Positions 24,511 to 33,112 of a DNA stretch of 64,000 nt are shown here, one piece after another. Positions within the stretch are counted from its first letter, which is position 1; every line of letters starts with the position of its first letter. The translations under genes were made by a program, and so were the position numbers. The DNA is from Curtobacterium sp. MR_MD2014 (GTDB lineage: Bacteria > Actinomycetota > Actinomycetes > Actinomycetales > Microbacteriaceae): assembly GCF_000772085.1 (NCBI RefSeq), contig NZ_CP009755.1:2418001-2482000 (forward strand). Direction: 5' to 3'. Below the pieces are notes generated by a model. It ran no database searches. It had not been told where the DNA came from and worked only from the letters and a program-made list of their open reading frames with translations.

Positions 24511-25997
24511 CGGTCCCGCGCGACGTGCTCGCCGAGGTCGACGCCCTGTTCGCCGCGCGGGTCGCCGACCGGGTCGCGCCGAGCAGCGTCTGGGGCGTGT
24601 TCGACCGGGAGGGCCTGGTCGCGTCCGGAGGACACGGTGACCGAGGCGACGGGAGCGCGCCCGACGCCGACACCGTCTACCGGATCGCGTCGTGCACCAA
24701 GAGCGTGACCGCGGCGACGCTGCTCACCCTGGTCGCCGAGGGGTCCGTCGCCCTCGACGACCCGATCACCACCGCCGTACCCGCGTTCGCCGAGGTCGCC
24801 CTCCCGTCGCCGGACGCCCCGGTGCCGACGCTCCGGATGCTCCTGACGATGTCCGGCGGGCTGCCGACCGACGACCCGTGGGCGGACCGGCAGGAGTCGA
24901 TCGACGACGACGCCCTCGATGCCGTCCTCCGGGCAGGGCTGCTGTTCGACTCCGTCCCGGGCACCCGGTTCGCGTACTCGAACACCGGTTACGCCCTGCT
25001 CGGGCGCGCGATCGCCCGAGCAGCCGGCACGCCCTACGCCCGGGCGGTGACGGACCGCGTGCTCCGGCCGCTCGGACTGACCGACACCGTGTTCAGCGCC
25101 GCCGAGGCGCGCGGTTTCGTCGTCGTCGGCCAGCGCGACGACGACGGGTCGTGGACCCCGCAGCCGATGACCGGGCCGGGCGCGTTCTCGCCCATCGGCG
25201 GACTCTTCTCGACCGTCCGCGACCTGGCGCGGTGGGCCCGGTACCTCGCGTCGGCGTCCACCGCAGCGCCGGAGGACGGGCCGGTCTCCCCCGCGGACCG
25301 TCGCGCGATGCAGCAGGCGATGCGGATCGTGCCGTCCTCGGTGGTGCCCGCGGCGAAGCGACCGACGGCGTACGGGTTCGGACTGTTCGTGGAGCAGGAC
25401 GACCGCGCGGGTGAGATCGTGTCGCACTCCGGCGGCTACCCCGGCTTCTCCGCGCACGTCCGGTGGTCGGTGGAGCACGGCCTCGGCGTGGTCGCGTTCG
25501 AGAACGCCACGCAGGCGAAGGTCTCAGCGCCGGCCGAGCGGGCGCTCGACCTGCTGCTCGCCGCGGCGCTCGACGCCGATTCGGCGGCGCCGGCGGCCGC
25601 CACCACCACGAGCGGATCAGCAGCCGCGCCGGGCGTCCGTCAGACCACGGAGGCCACGCACACCGCGCGTCGGGCCGTCACCACGCTGCTGCAGGCCTGG
25701 GCCGACCCGGCCGTCGACGACGACAGCGCGGCAGACCTGGGCGCCGCCGTCTGCACGCCGAACGTCCCCCTCGACCGCCCGTGGACCGCTCGACGGCGCG
25801 CCCTGCTCGAGTCCGCGCACGCCGTCGGTGCAGACCTCGCCGCCGCACCGGTCGACGAGCAGTCCTCGGTGCCGTCGCACCTGCGCTGGTGGCTGCCCGG
25901 CAACGCCGGCCGTCTGCGGATCGAGATCCGGCTCGCCCCCCTCGCGGCGGGTCGGGTGCAGAGCCTGACGGTGACGCCGGAGCGTGCCGAGGACTGA
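24507..25997 (+). CDS. serine beta-lactamase-fold hydrolase
   Basis: Penicillin-binding-protein-like (class C type) serine hydrolase of 496 residues. Catalytic SxxK is SCTK in IASCTKSVTA (near residue 70), the Tyr motif is YSN in FAYSNTGYALLGRA, and the third box is HSGGYPGF. An additional C-terminal region of about 130 residues (from TTTSGSAAAPG) resembles a lipocalin-like tail seen in esterase/peptidase members. No signal peptide, so a cytoplasmic esterase or peptidase is more likely than antibiotic resistance. Starts by ATGA overlap with the photolyase. Confidence 0.88.
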   Translation: MTVPRDVLAEVDALFAARVADRVAPSSVWGVFDREGLVASGGHGDRGDGSAPDADTVYRIASCTKSVTAATLLTLVAEGSVALDDPITTAVPAFAEVALPSPDAPVPTLRMLLTMSGGLPTDDPWADRQESIDDDALDAVLRAGLLFDSVPGTRFAYSNTGYALLGRAIARAAGTPYARAVTDRVLRPLGLTDTVFSAAEARGFVVVGQRDDDGSWTPQPMTGPGAFSPIGGLFSTVRDLARWARYLASASTAAPEDGPVSPADRRAMQQAMRIVPSSVVPAAKRPTAYGFGLFVEQDDRAGEIVSHSGGYPGFSAHVRWSVEHGLGVVAFENATQAKVSAPAERALDLLLAAALDADSAAPAAATTTSGSAAAPGVRQTTEATHTARRAVTTLLQAWADPAVDDDSAADLGAAVCTPNVPLDRPWTARRRALLESAHAVGADLAAAPVDEQSSVPSHLRWWLPGNAGRLRIEIRLAPLAAGRVQSLTVTPERAED

Positions 25998-26013
25998 ACC
26001 ACGCGGACCGGCC

Positions 26014-26067
26014 GGTGATCGGCTAACATTTCAGGTGATCGTGTGCGCACGGTCGCCGACCGATCAC
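26014..26067 (+). promoter_or_regulatory. probable operator region of the TetR gene
   Basis: GGTGATC occurs twice in direct orientation (26014-26020 and 26034-26040, 20 bases apart), and GATCAC in inverted orientation at 26062-26067. A possible -10, TAACAT (26024-26029), lies between the first two. The layout suggests autoregulation. Confidence 0.4.
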
Positions 26068-26087
26068 TCGACCTCGCGGGAGACGCC

Positions 26088-26660
26088 ATGCCCAGGAGAC
26101 CCGACCCGACCCTGAAGCCCGCGATCGTCGCGAAGGTCGCCCGGCACCTGCAGGACACCAAGCTCGAGGACGCCTCCGTCCGCAGCCTCGGCCGGGTGCT
26201 CGGCACGAGCGCGTACCCGATCGTGTACCACTTCGGTTCGCGGGAGTCCCTGATCGACGCCGTGGTCGACCACCTGTCCGTCGACCAGGACCGGGCGCTC
26301 GACCCCGCCGCCGAGCCGTGCGCGCTCACCGACCACCTGCTCGCCGTCTTCGGCGGGCTCGACACCCCGGAGCGGCGACTCGCAGCCCGTCTGACGTTCG
26401 AGCTCGGCTGCGTCGAGGGCCTCGACGGCCGTGACCGCCAGCAGCGACTCCACCGACGACGGGTCGACGAGCTCGCGGCCTGGTGCCGTGCGCACGGCCG
26501 GTGCGGCACGGACGCCGAGCGGACCGCCCGGGCGGTGGTCGCTGCGGCACGCGGTGCCCAGTGGAGCGCACTCGTCGACCCCGACCGCTCGGACGTGGAC
26601 GGGGCGCTGCGGGCGATCGCCGAGGAGCTCGCGTCGTCCGTCCGCCTGGCGGCCGCCTGA
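26088..26660 (+). CDS. TetR family transcriptional regulator
   Basis: 190 residues. N-terminal HTH: AIVAKVARHLQDTKLEDASVRSLGRVLGTSAYPIVYHFGSRESLIDAVVDHL, a somewhat atypical recognition helix (SAYPIVYHF). The ligand domain is not assignable. ATG 26088 was chosen over ATG 26043 because GGGAG sits about 5 bases upstream and the extra residues are not family-like. Preceded by repeated GGTGATC sites and followed by a tandem repeat block. Confidence 0.85.
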   Translation: MPRRPDPTLKPAIVAKVARHLQDTKLEDASVRSLGRVLGTSAYPIVYHFGSRESLIDAVVDHLSVDQDRALDPAAEPCALTDHLLAVFGGLDTPERRLAARLTFELGCVEGLDGRDRQQRLHRRRVDELAAWCRAHGRCGTDAERTARAVVAAARGAQWSALVDPDRSDVDGALRAIAEELASSVRLAAA

Positions 26661-26678
26661 CCGCCGCACGGCACGACG

Positions 26679-26786
26679 CACGGACCGGCACCGTCGGATC
26701 GAGCGGCACCGTCGGACGGACCGGCACCGTCGGACGGACCGGCACCGACGGACCGACCGGCACCGTCGGACGGATCGGCACCGACA
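26679..26786. repeat. 18-bp tandem repeat, about six units
   Basis: The unit is CGGACCGGCACCGTCGGA with small variations (TCGAGC, GACGGACC). It fills the gap between the TetR stop and palindrome copy D and encodes no supported protein. Confidence 0.85.
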
Positions 26787-26834
26787 GACGGACGGGAGGC
26801 GCGGTGCCAGCCGGCACCGCGCCTCCCGTCCGTC
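26787..26834. repeat. palindromic element copy D
   Basis: Perfect 22-bp arms (26787-26808 and 26813-26834), loop AGCC. The arm is identical to copy A at 4791. Lies between convergent TetR and sod genes, immediately after the 18-bp tandem repeats. Confidence 0.9.
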
Positions 26835-26863
26835 AGCCGGTCAGCACGTGACCGGCAGCCGCG

Positions 26864-27478
26864 TCACAGGGTGACGAACGACTGCGACTTGGCGTTCGCG
26901 AAGCGAGCCGCGACGTTCTCCCAGTCGACGATGTTCCACACGGCCTTGACGTAGTCGGCCTTGACGTTGAGGTAGTCGAGGTAGAAGGCGTGCTCCCACA
27001 TGTCGAGCATGAAGATCGGCACGACGCCCAGCGGCACGTTGGCCTGCTGGTCGAAGAGCTGGAAGGTCACGAGCTTCTGACCGACCTGGTCCCACGCGAG
27101 CACCGACCAGCCGGAGCCCTGGATGCCGTTGGCGACGGCGGCGAACTGCGCCTGGAACTGCTCGAACGAGCCGAAGAACTCGTCGATGGCGGCGGCGAGC
27201 TCGCCCTCCGGGACCTTCGTGTCGGGGCCGAGGTTGGTCCAGAAGATCGAGTGGTTGACGTGGCCGCCGAGGTGGAACGCGAGGTCCTTCTCGAGCTTGT
27301 TGATCGCACCGAAGTTGCCGGACTCGCGCGCCTCGCCGAGCTGCTGCAGCGCGGTGTTCGCACCGGTCACGTAGGCCTGGTGGTGCTTGTCGTGGTGCAG
27401 CTGCATGATCTTGCCGCTGATGTGCGGCTCGAGGGCGGCGTAGTCGTACGGCAGCTCGGGCAGGGTGTACTCGGCCAT
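26864..27478 (-). CDS. sodA: superoxide dismutase, Mn/Fe type
   Basis: Cytoplasmic Fe/Mn SOD, 204 residues. It starts YTLPELPYDYAALEPHISG; metal ligands are visible in the HHDKHHQAYV helix, in HLGGHVNHSIFW and in the signature DMWEHAFYLDY. The GSGWSVLAWD and LFDQQANVP segments are typical of Mn-preferring forms but metal choice is not certain. AAAGGA lies 8 bases upstream of ATG 27478. Confidence 0.96.
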   Translation of the reverse strand: MAEYTLPELPYDYAALEPHISGKIMQLHHDKHHQAYVTGANTALQQLGEARESGNFGAINKLEKDLAFHLGGHVNHSIFWTNLGPDTKVPEGELAAAIDEFFGSFEQFQAQFAAVANGIQGSGWSVLAWDQVGQKLVTFQLFDQQANVPLGVVPIFMLDMWEHAFYLDYLNVKADYVKAVWNIVDWENVAARFANAKSQSFVTL

Positions 27479-27522
27479 TCGAGGTCCTTTCGATCTGGGG
27501 TTGGTGGAGCGGGCTCCGCGGC

Positions 27523-28032
27523 TCAGGAGAGCCGGGAACGTTCGGAGAGGGAGTGGAACTCCCGGTTGTGGTAGACGAGCGGCTCACCGTGCGCCTGACC
27601 CACCACGATGTCGAGCACCTCGGCGACGACGACGGTGGACGAGCCGATCTCGGTCGTCGATCGCGGTCGGCACCGCAGCGCCGTCGCGGCGGCGGGCAGG
27701 TACCGGTCCCCGGTCGGCAACGTGCCCCACATCGGGTCGTCCGCTGCGGGGCTGCCGGTCGCGGCGAACCGCTTGGCGAGGCCCACGCTGAGCGAGTCCA
27801 CGAGGTGCACGACGAAGACGTCTGCGCCGAGCACGACGCCGGCCGAGCCGGACTTGGTCGACAGCGAGAAGACGAGCACGGGTGGGTCGACCGCGACGCT
27901 CGCGACGCTGGAGGCGGTCAGGCCCGTGGGACCGTCCGGCCCCTCGGCGGTGATGACCGCGACACCGGCGGGGTGTCCGCGGAAGGCGGCCTTGTACGCG
28001 TCGGCGGTCGTGGCCGGGGCTTCGTCGGGCAT
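27523..28032 (-). CDS. flavin reductase family protein
   Basis: 169-residue flavin reductase-like FMN-binding split barrel (HpaC/RutF type): AAFRGHPAGVAVITA at the N-terminus, LTASSVASVAVDPPVLVFSLS, FVVHLVDSLSVGLAKRFA and a final GEPLVYHNREFHSL. Such proteins supply reduced flavin to monooxygenases or reduce flavin directly. No partner oxygenase is adjacent. ATG 28032 follows GGAGG by about 15 bases, a long spacing. Ends 44 bases before sod on the same strand; a functional link is not evident. Confidence 0.9.
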   Translation of the reverse strand: MPDEAPATTADAYKAAFRGHPAGVAVITAEGPDGPTGLTASSVASVAVDPPVLVFSLSTKSGSAGVVLGADVFVVHLVDSLSVGLAKRFAATGSPAADDPMWGTLPTGDRYLPAAATALRCRPRSTTEIGSSTVVVAEVLDIVVGQAHGEPLVYHNREFHSLSERSRLS

Positions 28033-28163
28033 GGCAGTCGTGGTGTTCCTCCGGGTGGGATCGGCCGCGGCTGCGCGGCCACCTCCCAACGTAGGACCTC
28101 GACCGGGTTTCCGGTCAACGATTCCCAACTTCGTCCGATCCCGGGCGCGCCGGACGACCCGGC

Positions 28164-29687
28164 TCAGTCGCGCTTGAGCATGACCACGGAGGCCGCCGCG
28201 GCAACGAGCATGAGCACCGCCGCCACGGCGCCGGTGATCGTCACACCGGAGTCGAACGCCGCACGAGCGCTCTCGAGCAGCGCCTGACCGGCCGAGCCTC
28301 CGAGGTCGGCGGCGGCCGACACGGCACCGCCGAGGGTCTCCTGCGCCGCTGTCCGGGCCGAGCCGGCGAGGGCGTCCGGCACCACCACGTGCGACCGGTA
28401 CGCGGTCGCGAGGATCGTCCCGAGCACCGCCGTGCCGAGCACCGCGCCGATCTCGTACGCGGTCTCGGACACCGCCGACGCGGCACCGGCCTTGTCCGCG
28501 GGGGCCGTCGAGATGATGAGGTCGTTCGTGACGGTCTCGGACGCCCCGATGCCGATGCCGAGCAGCACGAAGGCGAACGCCAGCGCGACGATCGACGCGT
28601 GGTGTCCGAGGACCGACACCATCGCGTACGCGGCGGCCGAGAACGTCAGGGAGACGGCCACGACCCAGCGGGGGGCCACCCGCGCGACGATCGGCACGAC
28701 GACGAGTCCGGCGACGATGGTGAGCACCGAACCGGGCACGAGCACCAGACCGGACGCGAAGGGGTCGAGCCCGGCGACGAGCTGCAGGTGCTGCGCGATG
28801 AAGAACAGGAAGCCGGTGAGCGAGAACATCGCGGCCATGTTCATGAGCACGCTGCCCGTGAACGCGGTGCTGCGGAACAACCGCAGGTCGAGCATGGGCG
28901 CGCGGGAGCGGAGCTGGCGGCGGACGAAGGCGATCCCGCAGAGCACGCCGACGGCGAGCAGCGCGATCGCGAACCCGCGCTCCTCGGGGTGCACGACCGA
29001 CTTGATCGCCCAGGCGGTCGGGGCGAGGGCGCCGAGCGACAGGAGCATGCTCGGGACGTCGACGGGGCCGGGCTGCGGGTCGCGCGACTCCGGCACGGTG
29101 AACGGCACCGCGACGAGCATGACGACGAGGATCGGCACCGCGACGAGGAACACCGCACCCCAGTGGAAGTGCGCGAGCAGGACGCCGCCGACGAGCGGAC
29201 CGAGTGCGTTGCCGGCCGCGAACATCGTCGACCAGACGGCGAGCGCCATCCGCCGTTCCCCGGCGTCGACGAAGACGTTGCGGATGATGGAGAGCGTCGC
29301 CGGCATGAGCATCGCACCGAAGACCCCCATGACGGCGCGGGCTGCGACGAGCATCCAGGCCTCGGTCGCGAAGGCCGCCGCGACGGACAGCAGTGCGAAC
29401 CCGGTCGCGCCGATCACGAGGATCCGGCGTCGCCCGATGCGGTCGCCGATGCTGCCCATCACGACGAGCAGGCCGGCGAGCACGAGGGGGTAGGCGTCGA
29501 CGATCCAGAGCTGGGTCGTCGCGCTCGGGTCGAGGGCGCGCGCGATGGTCGGCAGCGCGAAGCTCAGCACGGTGTTGTCGACGGAGATGAGCAGCACCGG
29601 CAGCATCAGGACGGCGAGCGCCGCGAACCGTCGGGCGCGGCTGCCGGTGACGGCGGTGGCGACGGGGCTGGTGAGCAGAGTGGACAC
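28164..29687 (-). CDS. DHA2-type (14-TM) MFS drug exporter
   Basis: 507-residue proton antiporter of the EmrB/QacA group. Motif A-like GSIGDRIGRRRILVIG, the antiporter motif C region AGNALGPLVGGVLL, and about 14 hydrophobic segments. GTG 29687 (preceded by GGGAG) was chosen over ATG 29732, which would add a non-hydrophobic 15-residue extension lying over the promoter leader. The promoter carries a palindromic operator in its spacer, so expression is probably inducible by a TetR-type repressor that is not encoded next door. Confidence 0.9.
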   Translation of the reverse strand: MSTLLTSPVATAVTGSRARRFAALAVLMLPVLLISVDNTVLSFALPTIARALDPSATTQLWIVDAYPLVLAGLLVVMGSIGDRIGRRRILVIGATGFALLSVAAAFATEAWMLVAARAVMGVFGAMLMPATLSIIRNVFVDAGERRMALAVWSTMFAAGNALGPLVGGVLLAHFHWGAVFLVAVPILVVMLVAVPFTVPESRDPQPGPVDVPSMLLSLGALAPTAWAIKSVVHPEERGFAIALLAVGVLCGIAFVRRQLRSRAPMLDLRLFRSTAFTGSVLMNMAAMFSLTGFLFFIAQHLQLVAGLDPFASGLVLVPGSVLTIVAGLVVVPIVARVAPRWVVAVSLTFSAAAYAMVSVLGHHASIVALAFAFVLLGIGIGASETVTNDLIISTAPADKAGAASAVSETAYEIGAVLGTAVLGTILATAYRSHVVVPDALAGSARTAAQETLGGAVSAAADLGGSAGQALLESARAAFDSGVTITGAVAAVLMLVAAAASVVMLKRD

Positions 29688-29793
29688 GGTGACTCCCTGG
29701 GGAACGAGCCGGACCAGGTCGACGGCGGACACTTTCGGTGGGGCAGACGAGACGGGACGCGGAAGTGGTCACGCGCCCCGTCAGGACTCCATG

Positions 29794-29823
29794 AGTGTAC
29801 CGTCTGGACGGTTGTGGTTGCAA
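29794..29823 (-). promoter_or_regulatory. promoter with embedded palindromic operator for the MFS exporter
   Basis: On the minus strand: TTGCAA (29823-29818), 18-base spacer, TACACT (29799-29794). The spacer contains the perfect palindrome ACCGTCCAGACGGT (29799-29812), the kind of site bound by TetR-family repressors of efflux pumps. Confidence 0.65.
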
Positions 29824-29834
29824 GTGCAACCAAC

Positions 29835-29884
29835 GGGCGGACGGGAGGCCCGTGGCCGGACCGCCACGAGCCTCCCGTCCGCCC
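29835..29884. repeat. palindromic element copy E
   Basis: 22-bp arms with one mismatch (29835-29856 and 29863-29884). The arm contains GCGGACGGGAGGC followed by CCGTGGC. Lies just downstream of the LacI-type gene and could terminate it before the exporter promoter. Confidence 0.88.
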
Positions 29885-29911
29885 TCCGCTCCCGTCGGCG
29901 ACCGTGCGCGC

Positions 29912-30934
29912 TCAGGCGGACTCGCGCACCAGCAGCCGGTGGCGGACCGTGCGCTGCACCGCCGCGCCGGAGCGCGGCAGGTCACCGGCCAGCATGCCGA
30001 TGGCGAGGTCGAGGGCCTCGCGCGCGACCGCGTCGAGGTCGACCGCGAGCGTCGTGAGGGTCGGCGCGACGAGCGTGCCGATCGCCAGGCCGTCGACCCC
30101 GACCACCCGCACGTCGCCCGGCACGTCCACCCCGGAACGGCGGCAGGCACCCAGGACCCCGAGCGCCATGAGGTCGTTGAAGGCCAGCACCGCGTCGACG
30201 CGACGGAAGCGCTCGAGCGCCCTGGTCGTCATCGCCGCGCCCAGCTCCGAGGTCGGGGCGTCGGCGATCGCGATCTCGGGCAGGTACCCACGGCGCCGGA
30301 GGGCGTCGAGCATGAGCCGGCCACGACCGCTCGGACGGCCGGTGTCCGACGCATCGACGATCACCGGGTGCCGGACCCCCGTGTGCACGAGGTGGTCGGC
30401 GAGGTCCTCGACCGCCGCGGCGGGGTCGATGCGGACGGCACCGCGGAGGACCTCGCCGGCAGGGTCGAGCTCCACCACGGGGACGGTGCCCAGACGCTCG
30501 ATGAGCTCGGGCGCCCGGGCACCGAGGTAGCCGAGCACCACGTCCGTCTGGACCCCGAGCGCCTGGACCGCGCGGTCCGAGTCGCCCGCGAGCCCCGCGT
30601 CGGCCAGCATGACGTCCCACCCACGACCCGCCGCGAGCCGGAGCACCGCCGCCGCGAGCTCCGGCGAGTACGGGTTCCGCAGGTCGTCGACGACGAGACC
30701 GAGCTGCCGGTCGCCACCCGTGACGAGCCCACGGCCGAAGCGCGACGGGCGGTAGTCGAGCGCCGCCGCCGCCGCGAGCACGCGCTCCTTCGTCGCCGGG
30801 CTGATGCCGTACAGGCCGTTCACCGCGCGGGTGACCGTCTGGCGCGAGACCCCGGCCGCGGCCGCGACGTCGTGGATCGTGGCGCGCGCCGGGGTCCGGC
30901 CGACGGTGCGGCTCAGGCGCGCAGGTCCAGCCAC
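29912..30934 (-). CDS. LacI family transcriptional regulator
   Basis: 340 residues: N-terminal HTH ATIHDVAAAAGVSRQTVTRAVNGLYGISPATKERVLAAAAALDYRPS and a periplasmic-binding-protein-like ligand domain (LGLVVDDLRNPYSPELAAAV; AFNDLMALGVLGA; VRVVGVDG). GTG 30934 overlaps the upstream oxidoreductase gene by 22 bases, so both are one operon. The two GTGAA..TTCAC sites upstream of that operon are the natural operators, suggesting autoregulation by a sugar or polyol ligand. Confidence 0.92.
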   Translation of the reverse strand: MAGPARLSRTVGRTPARATIHDVAAAAGVSRQTVTRAVNGLYGISPATKERVLAAAAALDYRPSRFGRGLVTGGDRQLGLVVDDLRNPYSPELAAAVLRLAAGRGWDVMLADAGLAGDSDRAVQALGVQTDVVLGYLGARAPELIERLGTVPVVELDPAGEVLRGAVRIDPAAAVEDLADHLVHTGVRHPVIVDASDTGRPSGRGRLMLDALRRRGYLPEIAIADAPTSELGAAMTTRALERFRRVDAVLAFNDLMALGVLGACRRSGVDVPGDVRVVGVDGLAIGTLVAPTLTTLAVDLDAVAREALDLAIGMLAGDLPRSGAAVQRTVRHRLLVRESA

Positions 30935-32976
30935 GCGACCTGCTCCGCGCTGAGCTCGACCGACAGCCCCGTCATCGACGAGCGGGCCTCGGCGATCGTG
31001 CGCGGCCCGAACAGCGGGAACGTCGGGAACGGCTGGTGCAGTACGTACGCCAGGGCGATCGCCGTCGCCGGCACGCCGTACTGCTCGCCGAGCTCACGGG
31101 CGCGACGCAGCCGCTCGAAGTTGTCGTCCGAGTAGTAGCAGCGCACCAGTTCGGCGTCGCTCGTGTCGTCCGGGGCGGCGCGGCCGGTGAAGAACCCGCG
31201 GGCCTGCGACGACCACGGCAGCAGCGGCACCTGGCGCTCCTCGAGCCAGCGCTTCGACGCCGGGTCCGTGGCGTGCTCGCAGCCGTCCCACGGCACGTCG
31301 TACGCCTCGGCCAGGCCGAAGTGGTTGCTGAGGACCTCGAAGCCGTGCTTCCCGTTCGCCGCCGCGTAGGCGTTCGCCTCGTCGAAGCGCGCCGGCGTCC
31401 AGTTCGATCCGCCGAAGACGCGGATCCGGCCGGCGCGACGGTGCTCGTCGAGGACGTCGACGAACTCCCCCACCGGCACGTCCGGGTTGTCGCGGTGCAT
31501 CATGTAGATGTCCGCGTGGTCGGTGCCCTGACGCTCCAGGCTCTCCAGCAGCTGCCGGGTCAACGACTCCGGGTCGCAGTACGGCGTGTGCGCACCCTTC
31601 GTGATGACCACGACGTCGTCGCGGATGCCGCGGTTCTGGATCCACTGGCCGAGTCGTCCCTCGAGCACCCCGCCGCCGTAGACGTAGCCGGTGTCGAAGA
31701 CGTTGCCGCCCTGCTCGACGAACATGTCGAAGATCGCGCTCGCGTGGGCGAGGTCGGGCTGGTTGTCGACACCCATCACCAGGCGGGACATGCGCTTGCC
31801 GACGCCGGGGACCTCGCCGTAGCGCATCGGGGCGTCGTCGCGGACGCGCAGCGGACGGCCGCTCACCGTCGGGACGTCGGCGGTCTCGGCCTCGAACGGG
31901 TAGCGCAGGCCGATCGCGGCGCGCCAGCGGTCGAGCGTGCGGGCGGTGGCGAGGCTCTCGTCCAGGGTCATCTGCGCCGCCTCGACCGCGTTCGACGCCA
32001 GCGCCGCCGTGGTCGCGTCGGCCTCGAGCGCGTAGGGCTGCGCACCGGCGAAGGAGAGCGTGCGGGGCTCCTCGTCGACCGTGTGGACGGTGATCGTCGG
32101 GTCGGCGGAGAGCGTCCACGGGTCGGTCAGCACGATGCGACCGCGCGAGCCGTGCACCGTGACGGCGTTCTCGTCCTGCACGCGGACGCCGGTGCGGACG
32201 CTGGCGGTGGTGCCGTCGCGGTAGGTCAGGTGCGCGACCGTCCACTCGTCGACGCCGGTCGGCCCGAGGGTGCCGGTGGCGGTCAGCTCGACGGGCTCGG
32301 CGACAGCGACGCCCGTGGCGGCCTGCACGACCGCGGCGGCCATGGTCACCGGGTACCCGCCGACGTCGAGGATCCCGCCGCCGGCCGTGGCGACGTCGAA
32401 CAGCCGACCGGTGCGCTCCTCGCTGCGGAACGCGAAGGACGCGTCGACGCGCACGACGTCACCCACGACGCCCTCGCGCACGAGGTCGAGCAGTGCGGCG
32501 GTCTGCGGGTGGAAGCGGTACATGTACGCCTCGACCAGCGGCAGTCCGGCCTGGCGGGCAGCGTCGGCCAGGGCCATCGCCGTGCCGTGGTTCGGGGCGA
32601 GGGGCTTCTCGCAGAGCACGGCCTTGCCGGCGTCGAGGGCGCGGAGCACCAGGTCGGCGTGGCCGGTGTGCACGGTCGAGACGTACACCGCGTCCACGGC
32701 GATGTCGGCGAGCACGGCGTCGTACTCCCCCGCTCGGACGTCGGTGAAGCCGTGGTCGGCCGCCTCGTCCGTGAACGCCTGCGCCCGGTCGGTCGAGGAG
32801 CTGCCGGCGGCCACGAGGGTACCGGTGCTCGCGGGCAGCTGGGAGAGGAAGCGGCGGGCGATGCCACCCGGACCGAGGACGGCCCAGCCCGCTCTGGTCG
32901 GGGCCGGGGTCGCCGAGCCGTCCGTCCCGGGGCCGTCGGCGGGCGTGCTGGAGGGGGTCGCGGTCTGCGCTGACAT
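30913..32976 (-). CDS. fused Gfo/Idh/MocA oxidoreductase and aldo/keto reductase
   Basis: A 687-residue two-domain enzyme. Residues about 28-370: NAD(P)-binding Gfo/Idh/MocA fold with WAVLGPGGIARRFL, EKPLAPNHG and the C-terminal beta-sheet domain (GGGILDVGGYPV). Residues about 385-687: an aldo/keto reductase barrel with MSRLVMGVDNQ, the catalytic Asp/Tyr in FDTGYVYGG, Lys in VVITKGAH and His in MMHRDNPD. Both halves keep their key residues, so a two-step redox conversion (oxidation then reduction) of a sugar is conceivable. ATG 32976 was chosen; ATG 33045 would add residues lying over the operators. Overlaps the LacI gene. Confidence 0.9.
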   Translation of the reverse strand: MSAQTATPSSTPADGPGTDGSATPAPTRAGWAVLGPGGIARRFLSQLPASTGTLVAAGSSSTDRAQAFTDEAADHGFTDVRAGEYDAVLADIAVDAVYVSTVHTGHADLVLRALDAGKAVLCEKPLAPNHGTAMALADAARQAGLPLVEAYMYRFHPQTAALLDLVREGVVGDVVRVDASFAFRSEERTGRLFDVATAGGGILDVGGYPVTMAAAVVQAATGVAVAEPVELTATGTLGPTGVDEWTVAHLTYRDGTTASVRTGVRVQDENAVTVHGSRGRIVLTDPWTLSADPTITVHTVDEEPRTLSFAGAQPYALEADATTAALASNAVEAAQMTLDESLATARTLDRWRAAIGLRYPFEAETADVPTVSGRPLRVRDDAPMRYGEVPGVGKRMSRLVMGVDNQPDLAHASAIFDMFVEQGGNVFDTGYVYGGGVLEGRLGQWIQNRGIRDDVVVITKGAHTPYCDPESLTRQLLESLERQGTDHADIYMMHRDNPDVPVGEFVDVLDEHRRAGRIRVFGGSNWTPARFDEANAYAAANGKHGFEVLSNHFGLAEAYDVPWDGCEHATDPASKRWLEERQVPLLPWSSQARGFFTGRAAPDDTSDAELVRCYYSDDNFERLRRARELGEQYGVPATAIALAYVLHQPFPTFPLFGPRTIAEARSSMTGLSVELSAEQVAWLDLRA

Positions 32977-32993
32977 GCGGATCCTGTTCGTGT

Positions 32994-33065
32994 CGTGAAC
33001 CTTCACGGTCACGGCGACGCTAGCCGCGCAGATGCTGCGGGACAACCCGTTCGTGAACGTTCACG
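32994..33065 (-). promoter_or_regulatory. two LacI-type operators
   Basis: CGTGAACCTTCACG (32994-33007) and the perfect palindrome CGTGAACGTTCACG (33052-33065), centres 58 bases apart, between the fused oxidoreductase and a divergent TetR gene. The spacing allows looping or two-promoter control. Confidence 0.65.
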
Positions 33066-33112
33066 GAACCCGGCGGTCGTCACGGTCCGGACGGTTCCCT
33101 AGACTCGTCCGC

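Noticed and set aside
24507..25997. Beta-lactamase antibiotic resistance gene
   Set aside because: No signal peptide, a long C-terminal extension and operon context with a photolyase; generic serine hydrolase is safer.
26679..26786. 18-bp repeats as a CRISPR array
   Set aside because: No spacers; simple tandem array, no cas genes.
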